Source: Mortierella sp. BCC40632 (Eukaryota > Mortierellomycota > Mortierellomycetes > Mortierellales > Mortierellaceae). From it: a DNA stretch of 64,000 bases. The stretch lies in NCBI GenBank assembly GCA_011634665.1, contig WAEK01000003.1:1184001-1248000 (forward strand), read 5' to 3'. Shown here piece after piece: positions 10,613 to 22,202 of this stretch (within the stretch, counting starts at the first letter, position 1; each line of letters opens with the position of its first letter). Below the pieces are notes generated by a model. It was not told the origin of the DNA, searched no databases, and saw nothing but the letters and a program-made list of their open reading frames with translations. The position numbers were made by a program, and so were the translations under genes.

Positions 10613-13600
10613 TCAATCAAAGCAGTTTCTTGGAATATAATAAGATTTTGCGGTATTAAAATAATAGATCCGATATCCATGCTTGGCCTCGTATTGATCT
10701 ATCATCCGCCACGGTATACTCTCCAACCCCAGCTCCTCCTGATCAGACGCGGATAAAATGCCCTCGTTGAACGAGATCGACAGGCCATTAATTGGCTCCC
10801 CTTGATGACTAACAGGGTTCGGGTGTGAATTTTTCACAGCTTCATCCAAATCATCTTTGGATTTATCTTGAGAGTCCTCTGTTCCCTCAATGATCTTGTA
10901 TGTCTCTTCGATGTCTCGTATTTGTGTACAAGGATCCAAATTCATGAACCCTTCTGATTTAATATAATGGGGCCAATGCTCTGTCAATATTTTGTTCCAA
11001 ACATGGGGATCAAAAGACTTCCATCTGCCGGAAATTTTGAGTAGTGAAAGTCTCTTCTTGGTTTGCGTGCATGGGGACTGTTGTCTCGGTGACTCGGAGA
11101 CAACTTCGCCTGTACCTCCATAGATCCCAGAAGTCGTAGTCTTGTGAGGTATTTGATCCTTTTGTCTTGACGGAGACTCGATCGTTTCCAAAGATGGGGA
11201 TAGTGACATCTGAGTCAAGGTGCGATCGAGATCGAAGGACAGATCCTGTGGGACTAAGGTCTGCCATGAATAAAGCTTGGCCAGAACTTCCTCTTGCGCA
11301 CCCAGGAGAAAAGTGGTGTAGCCAGCTGATGAATCTAGCTCAAGCTTATCAAGGGATGGAAATAGATTTGACTGTCTGAGACGGAACATCATTGCTGAAA
11401 GACCTCTGAGACTAATCTCGGTCAGTGAGTCGGAATACCAATACCAAGGGTAGAAAGTGGATGATGGGTATCCACCTGAAGGGCGTTTTGATTTATCCTG
11501 TAGAGAAAGAAGCATACCGGAGGAAGATTATTGAGGTCATTAGTCATGCGGTAGAAAAGAGTGTAGAGTCCTCTAGCTTCAAATGGTAACTTACAACGAC
11601 AGATAGGATCTCATCGGGACACAGTTTCATATACATGTTCGCATAACTTGGGAGCCATTTCATAGAGATCTCTGACAACGTAAGACTTTGTAGATTTGTC
11701 ATGAATCTGATAGACTCGAAATTAAACTGTAGAGCAGCCATTCCTGATAGATACAGTTGCTTCAGTCTGGTGAGCTTCCAGACAGGTAAGAGTGTCAGTG
11801 CCTCCGAGTATGTTGTCTGCTTTGTGATGTCGTTGGGCTCGGCAATTAATGGAGCAGGAGTAGATATTAAATCATAAGATATCGTGAGGATTTCAAGAAG
11901 TGGGCACTGATCGAATGACCCGAAAAAAGCAATTCCTTTAAAAGAAAGCTCGATCTTGCGTACTACTGGCAGATTCCAGTTGAAGCCGATGGGATATTGA
12001 ATCGGTTGAATATCGCTTGACATGGCTGATAATGGCGACTTCATGTAATAGTTATAGATAAGTCGAGCCTCAATGACTTGGAGACTCTTTCCAGAAGCTG
12101 TGATAATATCATTGAGTGCTTGGAGAATAACCCGATAGTCGCGATCTGATTCCAGCTTCAGGTTCGCAAGCTTGGCCAGTGGTCGCTGTAGGTCCGTCAA
12201 TAGTGGAAGTCTTCCTGCCTGAGGTTCAGCCGTAGGCAAGGTGTTGACCCATTGAAACAAAAGAGCAGAACCGATAATCATGTCGAGATTAATGAGCTCA
12301 TGACAACGTCGAAAGAATGTCTCCATCGCTGGACCTTCTCCAGCCTCCCATCGATCGCCGTCGTGATCCTTAAACGAAACAAGCTTCTCTGTTTCGATGG
12401 CATGCGATTCTTCGTAGAACCAAGGAAGTAGGCTCGCGTCCATGAATCTTGGTCGACCGATAGCCTCATAAATCTTCAGTAGCGACCCATATTTGGCTTT
12501 CCACTCCCGACGCTTCTCCAGCCAACGCGTCAGTTCTGTGTGTCTGAGCCTTGGTTGACCTTTTGTGTCCCGAGACACGATTAGTTCAACATGTAGCACA
12601 GGCTTGGATGGAAATGATTCCTGGTTCAGACGAACAAATTGAACGGCATCAAGCAGGAGAGCAATGTTGTCGCCAGGTGGATCAGACACATTGATCACTA
12701 TAGTCCTGAGATTCGGCATCTTGGTTGCAAAATTTAAGAAGAGGGCCATATCAAACAGATATAACTCAAAGCGTGTGATTTGTCGACAGGTACGCTGGAG
12801 TAGGAATTCTATGACTCTCCTTGCGATCTTCGTGTCTTTTGTCCTTCCGTGAGAAAATGGAATCTTCGATCCTTCTGGTGTGTATAGCCGGAATAACTGA
12901 CTGAGATTAAGGTAGTGAAAGTCAGTAGTGTTAAAGGACGAAAGGTAAGCTGAGTAGTCGACTGTAGTCAGATGAGAATACGATTCCATGGGATGAATAG
13001 ACAAGTAGGAAAACTCCAGTCCATATTCGTTCAGAATGGAGTCCAGTTCCGCAAGAAACTTGGTCCCTTGAATACGGTGTTGAATAGACTGTGGCCAGCT
13101 TGTGTAAGAGGCAATAGAACCAAGGGTTTCCAAAGACTCTTCCTCCATCCCGTACTCTCTTCGACATTCTTGGTTCTGCAACCCTCGCTGAACAGTCACT
13201 CTGCTTCGCTCTAACCACTCTCGCTGGAGTGCGGAGCGAAGAATAAGAGCAAGGGAGAGTCCCTTGGCTTCTCGCCCCACGTATGCTTGGCCAGAATATT
13301 GGATTGTCGATAATGTCCCGATCGAAACACTTATCAGTATTCTAGTAGCTTCCTCGAAGAAGAGCCGGTTCACGGTCAGGAAATTAAAGAGTGCAGAGGT
13401 ATCGTTCTTGAACTGCTGGATAACAATCAGAAGACATTCATTAGGGAGCCTCTGCACCTGGAGACGCTCTATCAAGAAAGAGTAGAGACTCAGATTAGCC
13501 CTCGTTTTTTTTTTTTTTTTTTTCCTATTTCTTTTGAGATGGGGTGAAGTCTAAGAGCAATGAAACTCCAAATTTCAAGACAAAAAGTAAATGGAGGTCA

Positions 13601-13653
13601 TTGAACAAACCTGAGCTACCACCATCTTGTCTAATGTGGAATCGATTGGTCAT
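10613..13653 (-). CDS. F-box/LRR-like protein, tandem family copy 3
   Basis: Exons 13611-13653 (43 nt, MTNRFHIRQDGGSS), 11595-13468 and 10613-11497; 2802 nt, 933 aa; all junctions in phase. The F-box reads RLPNECLLIVIQQF and then LTVNRLFFEEA. After the conserved SALQREWLERS it carries an extra Glu/Arg-rich segment of about 26 residues (QNQECRREY and following), absent from copies 2, 5 and 6. The LRR-like body is followed by the exon-3 block with FYPWYW and YSWQTLVPQDLSFD. Intron 2 (11498-11594) ends CTCTACAG and exon 3 opens DKSKRPS, a type shared only with copy 8; the other copies end in TATAG or CGTAG and open D-x-(A/T)-(R/K)-D. The mosaic of characters suggests recombination between paralogues. 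Function inferred only from the F-box. Confidence 0.8.
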
Positions 13654-13899
13654 CTTCTGATGGAGTTGTGTGAGAGAGAGAAAAAAAAAAAAAATATTAA
13701 TAGTAATAGTAATAATAAAAGTTGCCGCAGTACCTTTAAAAAACTTAATGTTAAAACTTGCTTGCATGCTCGTACCTGATCCATCCTCTCCCCAGGCTCG
13801 GTCTTTTCTTCTATCAACTCGAGATCCCATCCAGTTTATTCTCACTTCAATCGTAGCACTTTATTGGAAAATAATAAATCCGATATTTTTCTGCGCGGC

Positions 13900-15080
13900 T
13901 CTCTTAATACGTCATTCTTCAGCTGCGAAACACTCTTCAGTCCCAGTTCCTCCTTGATCAAACTTGAATAAGGCGGTTGAGTAGGACGTAACATACCGGT
14001 CAGTAACTGGTTTTCCTTGATGACTACTAGCAGTGGTCAGACGAGGTCCGTCAACAGGTTCATCCAAATCCTTGTTGGAGCTGCCTTGTGAGTCTCCTGT
14101 TCCCTCAATGATATTGTATGCCACCTCAATATCTCGTATTTGTGTGCAAGGACCCAGGTTCGTGAACCCTGTTGACTGAAGATAATGGGGCCTATACCTT
14201 GTCAAGATCTTGTTCCAAACATGGGGATCGAAAGATCTCCAACTTCCAGAATTTTTTAGTAGTGGAAGCCTTCTCTTAGTTTGTGTACGAGTTTCTCGAT
14301 GACTCGGAGACTATATCGCTTGCTTCTCCATGGATCCGAGAAGCCATAGACTTGTGAGGTATTTGATCCTGTTGTGTCGATGGGGACTCGATCGTTTCCA
14401 GTTATGGGAATTGTGTCGATGGGGACTCGATCGTTTCCAGTTATGGGAATAGTGTCGTCTGAGCCAAGGTGTGAAGGAGTTGAAAAGATGGATCCCGTGG
14501 AGCTAGGGTCTGCCATGAATAAAGCATGACCGGAGCCTCTTCTAGCGTGTTGAGGAGTGAAAGAGTATCATGCGTGAAGGGACATAGATCAAGCCTATCA
14601 AGGGATGCAAATAGAGTGGCCTGTTCGAGATGAAATGGCATTGCTGCAAGACCACTAAGAGTAGCCCCTGAGAGCGAGTCAGAAGACTAACTCCAAGGAT
14701 AATACGTGGGTGTTGAGCTCTAGTTTGGTGAGTTACTTGTCGAGTTTCTCACCACACTCTACGATATCAAATCAAAATCAGGATTGGTAGAGTAATATGA
14801 ATGCGGATGAAAAGAAAGTAGAATCCAGGGTGGTTCAGATAGTTACTTGCGACGACTGACAGGATCTCGTTGGGACACAGTCTCATGTACATGTTCTCGT
14901 AGCTTGGGAGCAATAGACCCACACTCATAGATCTATCTTCTGCAGCGACCCATAGTTGGTCTTCCACTCCCGACGTTTCTCCAGCCAATTCTCCAGTCCT
15001 GCGTAATCGAGCCTTGGTGGAGTGTTGAAGTGCTAAGGCTTGTATGGTTCAACATGCAGTACAGACTCGGAGGGAAATGA
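13900..15080 (-). pseudogene. internally deleted relic of the F-box family (copy 4)
   Basis: Decayed unit with no mini-exon and no F-box. 13912-14740 matches exon 3, with YSWQTLAPRDPSF and an EQATLFASLDRLDL stretch, but it is split by stops and frameshifts. 14767-14920 matches the 3' end of exon 2 (YENMYMRLCPNEILS). It is joined directly, near SMSVGLL|LPSYENMYM, to a piece from the middle of exon 2 at 14920-15080, so several hundred bases of exon 2 are missing. The unit is then truncated where the 3' flank of copy 5 begins (about 15080). A 39-bp tandem duplication lies in the exon-3 relic. Not expected to encode a protein. Confidence 0.75.
14372..14449. repeat. 39-bp direct tandem duplication inside relic copy 4
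   Basis: The unit starting TTGTGTCGATGGGGACTC occurs twice in a row with an offset of exactly 39 bp (14372 and 14411), nearly perfectly. Thirteen codons are duplicated, so it would have kept frame. It is absent from the other copies and looks like a local slippage event. Confidence 0.85.
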
Positions 15081-16082
15081 CTATCAGGAGCATTTTCCAA
15101 ATCCATCAGATGTCAGCCTCACGTTGGCATACTCGTATCTGATCCATCCTCTCCAAGGCTCAATATATTTACTTCCATACAAAAGGAAAAGGTGACTCCT
15201 ACATGTAAAGTCAGTGAAAGACTCTATCTCTGTTCTATTTACTCGTGATTCCATCCAGCCTATTCTCACTTGTCATGATTCTGACAAGGAATCAATCAAA
15301 GCAGTTTCTTGGGGAAAAACCGATTTTTTTGATATTAAAATAATAGACCCGATATCCATGCTTGACCATGCATTGATCTATTATATCATCCACCTCGGTG
15401 TACTAATCAACCCCAGTTCCTCCCGGTCAGATATAGAGAAAAAAAGCCCTTGTTGAACGAAATCCACAGGCCATCAATTGGGTCCCCTTGATGACTGACA
15501 GAGTTCGGGTGTGAATTTTTCGCAGCTTCATCCAAATCATCTTTGGGTCTATCTTGAGAGTCCCCTGTTCCCTCAATGATCTTGTATGTCTTTTCGATGT
15601 CTCGTATTTGTTTACAAGGTTCCATATTGATGAATGCTCCTGACACGAGATAATGGGGCCTATACCTTTTCAAGATCTTGTTCCAAACATAGCCATCGGA
15701 AGTTCTCCATCTACCAGAGATTCTGAGTAGTAAAAGTCTCTTCTTGGTTTGTGAGCGTGGTAGTTCGGATCTCGATGACTCGGAAACATTTCTATAGGTG
15801 TTTCCACAATTCCCAGGAGTCACAGACTTGTTAGAAGTTTGATCCTGTTGTGTTGATGGAGACTTGAACGTTTCCAAACATAAGGATCATAACACCTGAG
15901 CTAGGGCGCGATTGAGCTCAAAGGAAGGATCCCGTGGAACCAGGGTCTGCCATGAATAAAGTGAGACCAGAGCCCCCTCTTTGTGTGGAGGAGTGAGAAA
16001 GTTTCATTCCTGAGGGAAATTAATTCCAGCAATTCAAGAGATACAAATAAAGCGGACTGTTCGAGATGAAACATCATTGCTG

Positions 16083-17035
16083 CAGGACCACTAAGAGTAA
16101 TCTCTGAAAGTGAGTCGGAAGACCAATGCCAAGGGTAGAAAGTGGATGTAGAGTCTCGGCTTGGTGAGTAACTTGTCGAGTCTTTTGTCACGTCCTATAG
16201 TACCAGATCCAAATCAAGATTAGTTGAGCGGTAGAGATGCGGAGGAAAAGATATTCAAGTGCTGGATTGTTCAAATGATTACTTACAACGACTGATAGGA
16301 TCTCATTGGGACACAGCTTCATGTACATGTTTGCATAGTCTGAGAGCCACCCCTCACAGAGTCCCCACAACGTTAGACTTCTTAGGTCTGTCATGAACCT
16401 GATGGACTCGAAATTAAACTGTAGAGCGATCATGCCTGATAGATGCAGTTGCTTCAGTCTGGTGAGCTTCCAGATAGGTAAGAGCGATAGTAATTCCGAG
16501 TAGGTTGTCTGCTTTGTAGTGTCTTTGGGGTCGGCAATTGGTGAATCTGAGGTGGCTCTTAGCTTGTATTTGACAGTGAGACTCGAGAAGCGGGCACTGA
16601 TCAAATGAACCGAACAAAGCGACTCCTTCAAACGAAAGCTCAATCTTGCGTACTACTGGAAGATTCCAGTTGAAGCCAATGGAGGTCACTCTAGAAATAC
16701 CTTGAAACTCCTGATTAACCGAGAAACCGTCAAAGAAGGATTGTTCTTGCGAAGCTTCAATGGTTTGGAGGCTCTCTCGAGACGCTTTAACAATATCATT
16801 AAGTGCCTGGATAATAACTTGGTAATGGCGGTCTGATTCTAGACTCAGGTTCGATAGCTTGGCCAGTGGTCGTTGCAGGCCCATCGACAGTGAAGGCCTT
16901 CCTGTCTCAGATCCAGTTGGTGGCAAGGTGTTGACCCATTGAAATAAAAGAGGATGACCGACAGCCATATCGAGACTCTGAAGCTTAAGACAACGTCGAA
17001 GAAACGCCTCCATTGCTGGACCCTCTCCAGCCTCC
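16083..17035. repeat. near-identical block, copy 5 versus copy 6 (about 19573-20523)
   Basis: Read side by side, exon-3 start, the whole of intron 2 and the last ~760 nt of exon 2 are the same in both copies apart from a handful of changes, including the 2-bp deletion in copy 5. The introns are as conserved as the exons, so shared selection does not explain it; recent conversion or duplication does. Similarity drops sharply at the right end, near the codons for AGEGPAMEAF. Confidence 0.8.
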
Positions 17036-17559
17036 CATCGATCGCCATCGTGATCCTTAAACGACACGAGGTTCTCTAAGTCTATGGCGTGAGATTCTTC
17101 AGAGAAGTAAGGCAAGAGACCTACACTCATGGATCTTGGTCGACCGACAGCCTCATAAATCTTCAAAAGCAACTCATATCCGACTTTCCACTTCCGACGC
17201 CTTTCCAGCCAGTTCTCCCGTCCTGTATCGAACTTTGGTTGAATGTCAATGTGTTGAGACTTGATTAAGTCGACTTCAATCACAGACTTGGAAGGGAATG
17301 ATTCCTGGTTCAAACCAATAAATTGAACGGCATCGAGCATGAGAGCAATGTTGTCGCCAGGTGGATCAGACACATTGATCACTATGGTCCTGAGATACGG
17401 CATCTTGGTTGCAAACTTTACTAATAGAGCTGCGTCATACAAACTGAACCTAAGGTTGGTGATCTGTTGACAGTTACGCTGGAGTAAGAGCTCCATGATT
17501 CCCCTTGCCATCTTTATGCTTGTCTCTGTGAAAGAAAACTCTATCTTTGAGCCGTCTGG

Positions 17560-18060
17560 TTGGTGTAGCTGGACTAGCTGCTCGAGATCAAGGGACCGAA
17601 GGTCAGTGGTGAAAAGTGACGAGAAGTATGCAGAGTAGTCAACTGTAGTCAGAAGAGAATACGAATCCTTGGGATGAATAGATGAGTAGGAAAGCTCCAG
17701 ACCATATTCATTCATAATGGAATTCAGTTCCGCATGAAACTCGGTCCCTTGAATACGATGTTGAAGAAACTGAGGCCAGCTTGTATAGGAGATATCTGTC
17801 ACTCCATTTCGCTTCAGCCATTCTCGCTGCAATGCTGACCGTAGAACAAGAGCCAAGAAGAGTTTCTCGGCATTTGGTCTCGAGGTTCCTACGCCGTAAT
17901 ATTGAGAATGCCATGTCCTGAATGGAATATTCATCAGCATTTTTGTAGCTTCCTCGAAGAAGAACCTGTTCACAGTCAGGAGACTATAGAGTGCCGAGAT
18001 GTTGTCCTTGAACTGCTGGATAATAACCAGAAGACATTCGTTAGGAAGCATCGGTATCTG
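17560..18060. repeat. second near-identical block, copy 5 versus copy 6 (about 21045-21540)
   Basis: This is the 5' part of exon 2, including the F-box; it matches the corresponding part of copy 6 with only scattered differences. It is separated from the first block by about 520 nt (17040-17560 versus 20520-21040) in which the two copies clearly differ, giving a conserved-divergent-conserved mosaic. Confidence 0.75.
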
Positions 18061-18791
18061 GTGACGCTCTACTGAGATAGAGAAAGAGAGATTGAGGGTT
18101 GGATCTCAAGTGTTTTTTTGCCCTCGTATTTTTTTTTCCCTCTCTTCCTCTTTTCCTCTTCTCTCGAGGTGAAGTGTAAGAGCGAGGAGATTCTAGGTGT
18201 CAATGTAGTAATCAGATGGAGGCCATTAAACTAACCTGAGCTACCACCATCCTGTCTAATGCGGAATGGATTGGCCATTTGATGGGGTTGTGTGAGAGAG
18301 TGTGAGAAAAATAATAAAGCATACAAACAAGTAGGCAAACAGGAGGGGACAGCTACAGCTGCATTTGAATTAGAAGCTGCGGCCCGCAACATCACAATTA
18401 CCCAATATGTCGAGAGTGTCAAGTCTGATAAGATTCCCTTCTTCACAAGGCTGATCTTCCACAAGGAAAATGCCACCGCCCACTGACGCCAATGACATCC
18501 TTGAACAATGGTGTCTCGAAAGCAGCCCTCATGACCCTTGCCTTTGGACTTACTTATTGACCTGGCGAATATCGGATTCGATGGTTTTAGAGTCTGAGGA
18601 ACAGAGGCATTTTTCATGCCCATCAGATGTCAAACTCTCGTTGACATGCGCGGTCTTTTTTACTTCCATACAGAGAGAAAAAAAAAAAAAAAAAAAAAGG
18701 CGACTCCTATGTGTAAAGTCAATGGACGACTCAATCTGCTCGAGATCCCACCCAGTTTATTCTCACCTACCATGATTCTGACAGGAATGGT

Positions 18792-21740
18792 TCAATCATA
18801 GCATTCTCTTGGAGTAAGGAGGGAGCTTGTCGAACGTAACTCATAACTTCGATGTCCCTGTTTAGCTCTGAATCGCACTTCCTCCAACTCTGATATACTC
18901 CTCAGCCCTAGTTCCTCTTGTTCAGACTCGGATAAAATGCCCTGGCTGAACACGACGTGCAAGCTATATGGCTCCTCTAGACGACTAACAAAGTTAAGAC
19001 GCAAGTCATCCACAGGTTCGTCCAAATCCTCGCCGGATCTTCCTCGAGTTCTACTTGTTTTCGCAATGATCTTGTATGCTTCTTCGATATCCCGTATTTG
19101 TGTAAAAGGATCCAAATTCTGGAACCCTGTTAGTCCAGCAAAGTGAGGCTCGTACTTTGTCAAAATTTGGATCCAGGCGTGAGGATTGACGGCTTTCCAT
19201 CTGCCATTAATTTTGAGTACTAAAAGTCTCTTCTTGATTTGTGTGCGTGGGGATTGAGGTCTTGATGACTCGGAAATATTTCTTATGGTGTCCTCAGAGG
19301 CGCCAAGAGTCATAGGCTTGTTAGAAACTTGATCCTGTTGTGTTGATGGAGACTCGAGCGTTTCCAAAGATGAGGGTCGTGGTATCTGAGCCAAGGCGCG
19401 ATCGAGATCGAAAGATGGATCCCTTGGAATCAGGGTCTGCCATGAATAAAGTGAGACCAGAACCTCTTCTTGCAAATTCAGGCGTGAAATAGTGTCACCA
19501 ACAAAAGAAAATAGCTCGAGCTTATCAAGGGATGGAAACCGTATAGGCTGTTCGAGATGGAACATCATTGCTGCTGGACCACTAAGAGTAATCTCTGAAA
19601 GTGAGTCGGAAGACCAATGCCAAGGGTAGAAAGTGGATGTAGAGTCTCGGCTTGGTGAGTAACTTGTCGAGTCTTTTGTCACGTCCTATAGTACCAGATC
19701 CAAATCAAGATTAGTTGAGCGGTAGAGATGCGGAGGAAAAGATATTCAAGTGCTGGATTGTTCAAATGATTACTTACAACGACTGATAGGATCTCATTGG
19801 GACACAGCTTCATGTACATGTTTGCATAGTCTGAGAGCCACCCCTCACAGAGTCCCCACAACGTTAGACTTCTTAGGTCTGTCATGAACCTGATGGACTC
19901 GAAATTAAACTGTAGAGCGATCATGCCTGATAGATGCAGTTGCTTCAGTCTGGTGAGCTTCCAGATAGGTAAGAGCGATAGTAATTCCGAGTAGGTTGTC
20001 TGCTTTGTAGTGTCTTTGGGGTCGGCAATTGGTGAATCTGAGGTGGCTCTTAGCTTGTATTTGACAGTGAGACTCTCGAGAAGCGGGCACTGATCAAATG
20101 AACCGAACAAAGCGACTCCTTCAAACGAAAGCTCAATCTTGCGTACTACTGGAAGATTCCAGTTGAAGCCAATGGAGGTCACTCTAGAAATACCTTGAAA
20201 CTCCTGATTAACCGAGAAACCGTCAAAGAAGGATTGTTCTTGCGAAGCTTCAATGGTTTGGAGGCTCTCTCGAGACGCTTTAACAATATCATTAAGTGCC
20301 TGGATAATAACTTGGTAATGGCGGTCTGATTCTAGACTCAGGTTCGATAGCTTGGCCAGTGGTCGTTGCAGGCCCATCGACAGTGAAGGCCTTCCTGTCT
20401 CAGATCCAGTTGGTGGCAAGGTGTTGACCCATTGAAATAAAAGAGGATGACCGACAGCCATATCGAGACTCTGAAGCTTAAGACAACGTCGAAGAAACGC
20501 CTCCATTGCTGGACCCTCTCCAGCATCCCATCGGGCGCCGTCATGATCCTTAAACGACACAAGGTTTTCTGTTTCAATAGAATGCGATTCTTCGTAGAAC
20601 CAAGGCAAGAGACACACACCCATGGATCTTGGTCGACCGACAGCCTCATATATCCTCTGTAGCGGTCCATATAGGGTCTTCCACTCCCGACGCTTTCTCA
20701 GCAGGTTCTCCACTCCTGTGTGATCGAGCCTTGGTAGAACGTGAGCAGGTTGAGGCCTGTTTAGGTCAAAATCCAGCACAGGCTTGGACGGGAATGACTC
20801 CTGGTTTAGATGAATAAATCGGACAGCATCAAGTGAATATGTTAGAGAATCAGGAAGAGGGCCCGACACCCCGATTTCAACAGTCCTGAGATTCGACATC
20901 TTGGTTGCAAATTTGACATAGAGAGCCGAGTCGCGCAGATGGAATCCAAGGTTGGTGATTTGTTGGCAGTTTTGCTGGAGTAAGAATCCTGCGAGTGCAT
21001 TTGTCATTTTCGTGTCTCTTGTCTCTGTGAAAGAAAACTCTATCTTCGAGCCGTCTGGTTGGTGTAGCTGGATTAGCTCCTCGAGATCAAGAGACCAAAG
21101 GTCAGTGGTGAAAAGTGACGAGAAGTATGCAGAGTAGTCAACTGTAGTCAGAAGAGAATACGAATCCTTGGGATGAATAGATGAGTAGGAAAGCTCCAGA
21201 CCATATTCATTCATAATGGAATTCAGTTCCGCATGAAACTCGGTCCCTTGAATACGATGTTGAAGAAACTGAGGCCAGCTTGTATAGGAGATATCTGTCA
21301 CTCCATTTCGCTTCAGCCATTCTCGCTGCAATGCTGACCGTAGAACAAGAGCCAAGAAGAGTCTCTCGGCATTTGGCCTCAAGGTTCCTACGCCGTAATA
21401 TTGAGAATGCCATGTCCTGAACGGGATATTCATCAGCATCTTTGTAGCTTCCTCGAAGAAGAATCTGTTCACAGTCAGGAGACTATAGAGTGCCGAGATG
21501 TTGTCCTTGAACTGCTGGATAATAATCAAGAGACATTCATTAGGAAGCCTTTGCGCTTGGCAACGCTCTATTGAGAGAGTAGAGACTCAAGTTAGACCCC
21601 TCCTTTTTTTTTCCTCTCTCTTTCATAAGAGGCAGGGTGAGGTGGAAGGATGAGGAGGTTCTGATTGTCAAATCAGAAAGTAGATGAAGACCAATGAACA
21701 AACCTAAGCTGCCGGCATCTTGTCTGCTGTGATTGGCCAT
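18792..21740 (-). CDS. F-box/LRR-like protein, tandem family copy 6
   Basis: Exons 21704-21740 (37 nt, MANHSRQDAGSL), 19778-21567 and 18792-19685; 2721 nt, 906 aa; intron 2 is 92 nt with donor GTT|GTAAGTA. The F-box reads RLPNECLLIIIQQF and then LLTVNRFFFEEA. No in-frame ATG precedes it in exon 2, so translation should begin in the mini-exon. It is the intact partner of pseudogene copy 5: the ends of exon 2 are nearly identical between them, while the middle (~20520-21040) resembles copy 2 instead, for example NLGFHLRDSALYVKFAT. Exon 3 holds STFYPWHW, YSWQTLIPRDPSFD and IRDIEEAYKI. A 28-nt poly(A) on the plus strand lies 20 nt upstream of the start. Likely SCF adaptor by family; substrate unknown. 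Confidence 0.82.
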
Positions 21741-21756
21741 CTGATGTAGCAATGTG

Positions 21757-21787
<31 letters not shown>

Positions 21788-22134
21788 GACAGCCGCTACA
21801 TTTAGCATGTGTTTTGGCTCGTGTAACCGAGCTGGCGTGGAAAATCCCCATTTCCATCCTAAGCCAGAGAAGGGGGTAGTCTTTGAGCTATGTCTTTACT
21901 TCTCTAGTGGCAGAAGTGATATCTACTCGTCAGTCCAATAAGAAACCTAGATGACATCGAGTCGTGTAGTTTTGGAGGCAAAGAGAAATACGAGAGCATG
22001 CTCCCCGCCTAAAAAAAATTAAGAACATTTCTTTAGCATGTTCGTACTAGAGTCGGCCAATACAATTCTACTAAAGGTCTTTTACTTTCCTGAATCCAAC
22101 TTATAGAGTCACTAAAAGCGCTAAAAGAACCTCG

Positions 22135-22135
<1 letters not shown>

Positions 22136-22165
<30 letters not shown>
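22136..22165. repeat. 30-nt poly(T) 3' of F-box copy 7
   Basis: Pure T on the plus strand, so a poly(A) in the sense of copy 7, 38 nt beyond its stop codon. A genomic A-run this close to the 3' end could be confused with a polyadenylated cDNA end. Confidence 0.85.
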
Positions 22166-22168
<3 letters not shown>

Positions 22169-22202
22169 TATTCGATCAGAGCTCATCCAATTCACTCTCG
22201 TA

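Larger units (their letters stand above)
15407..18278 (-). pseudogene. recently disabled F-box/LRR-like gene (copy 5)
   Basis: Almost complete unit with exon 1 at 18236-18278 (MANPFRIRQDGGSS), exon 2 from 18068 and exon 3 from 16194. The F-box MLPNECLLVIIQQF and most of the LRR-like body are intact. Lesions: a 2-bp deletion at about 16582-16584 (GACTCGAG where copy 6 has GACTCTCGAG) throws exon 2 out of frame; a frameshift near 15980 in exon 3; a TGA at 15889-15887 where other copies have CGA; and a further frameshift in a T-run near 15438. Sequence 16083 to ~17035 is nearly identical to copy 6, so the inactivation is probably young. A truncated F-box protein of about 530 aa could still be made from exons 1-2. 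Confidence 0.85.
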
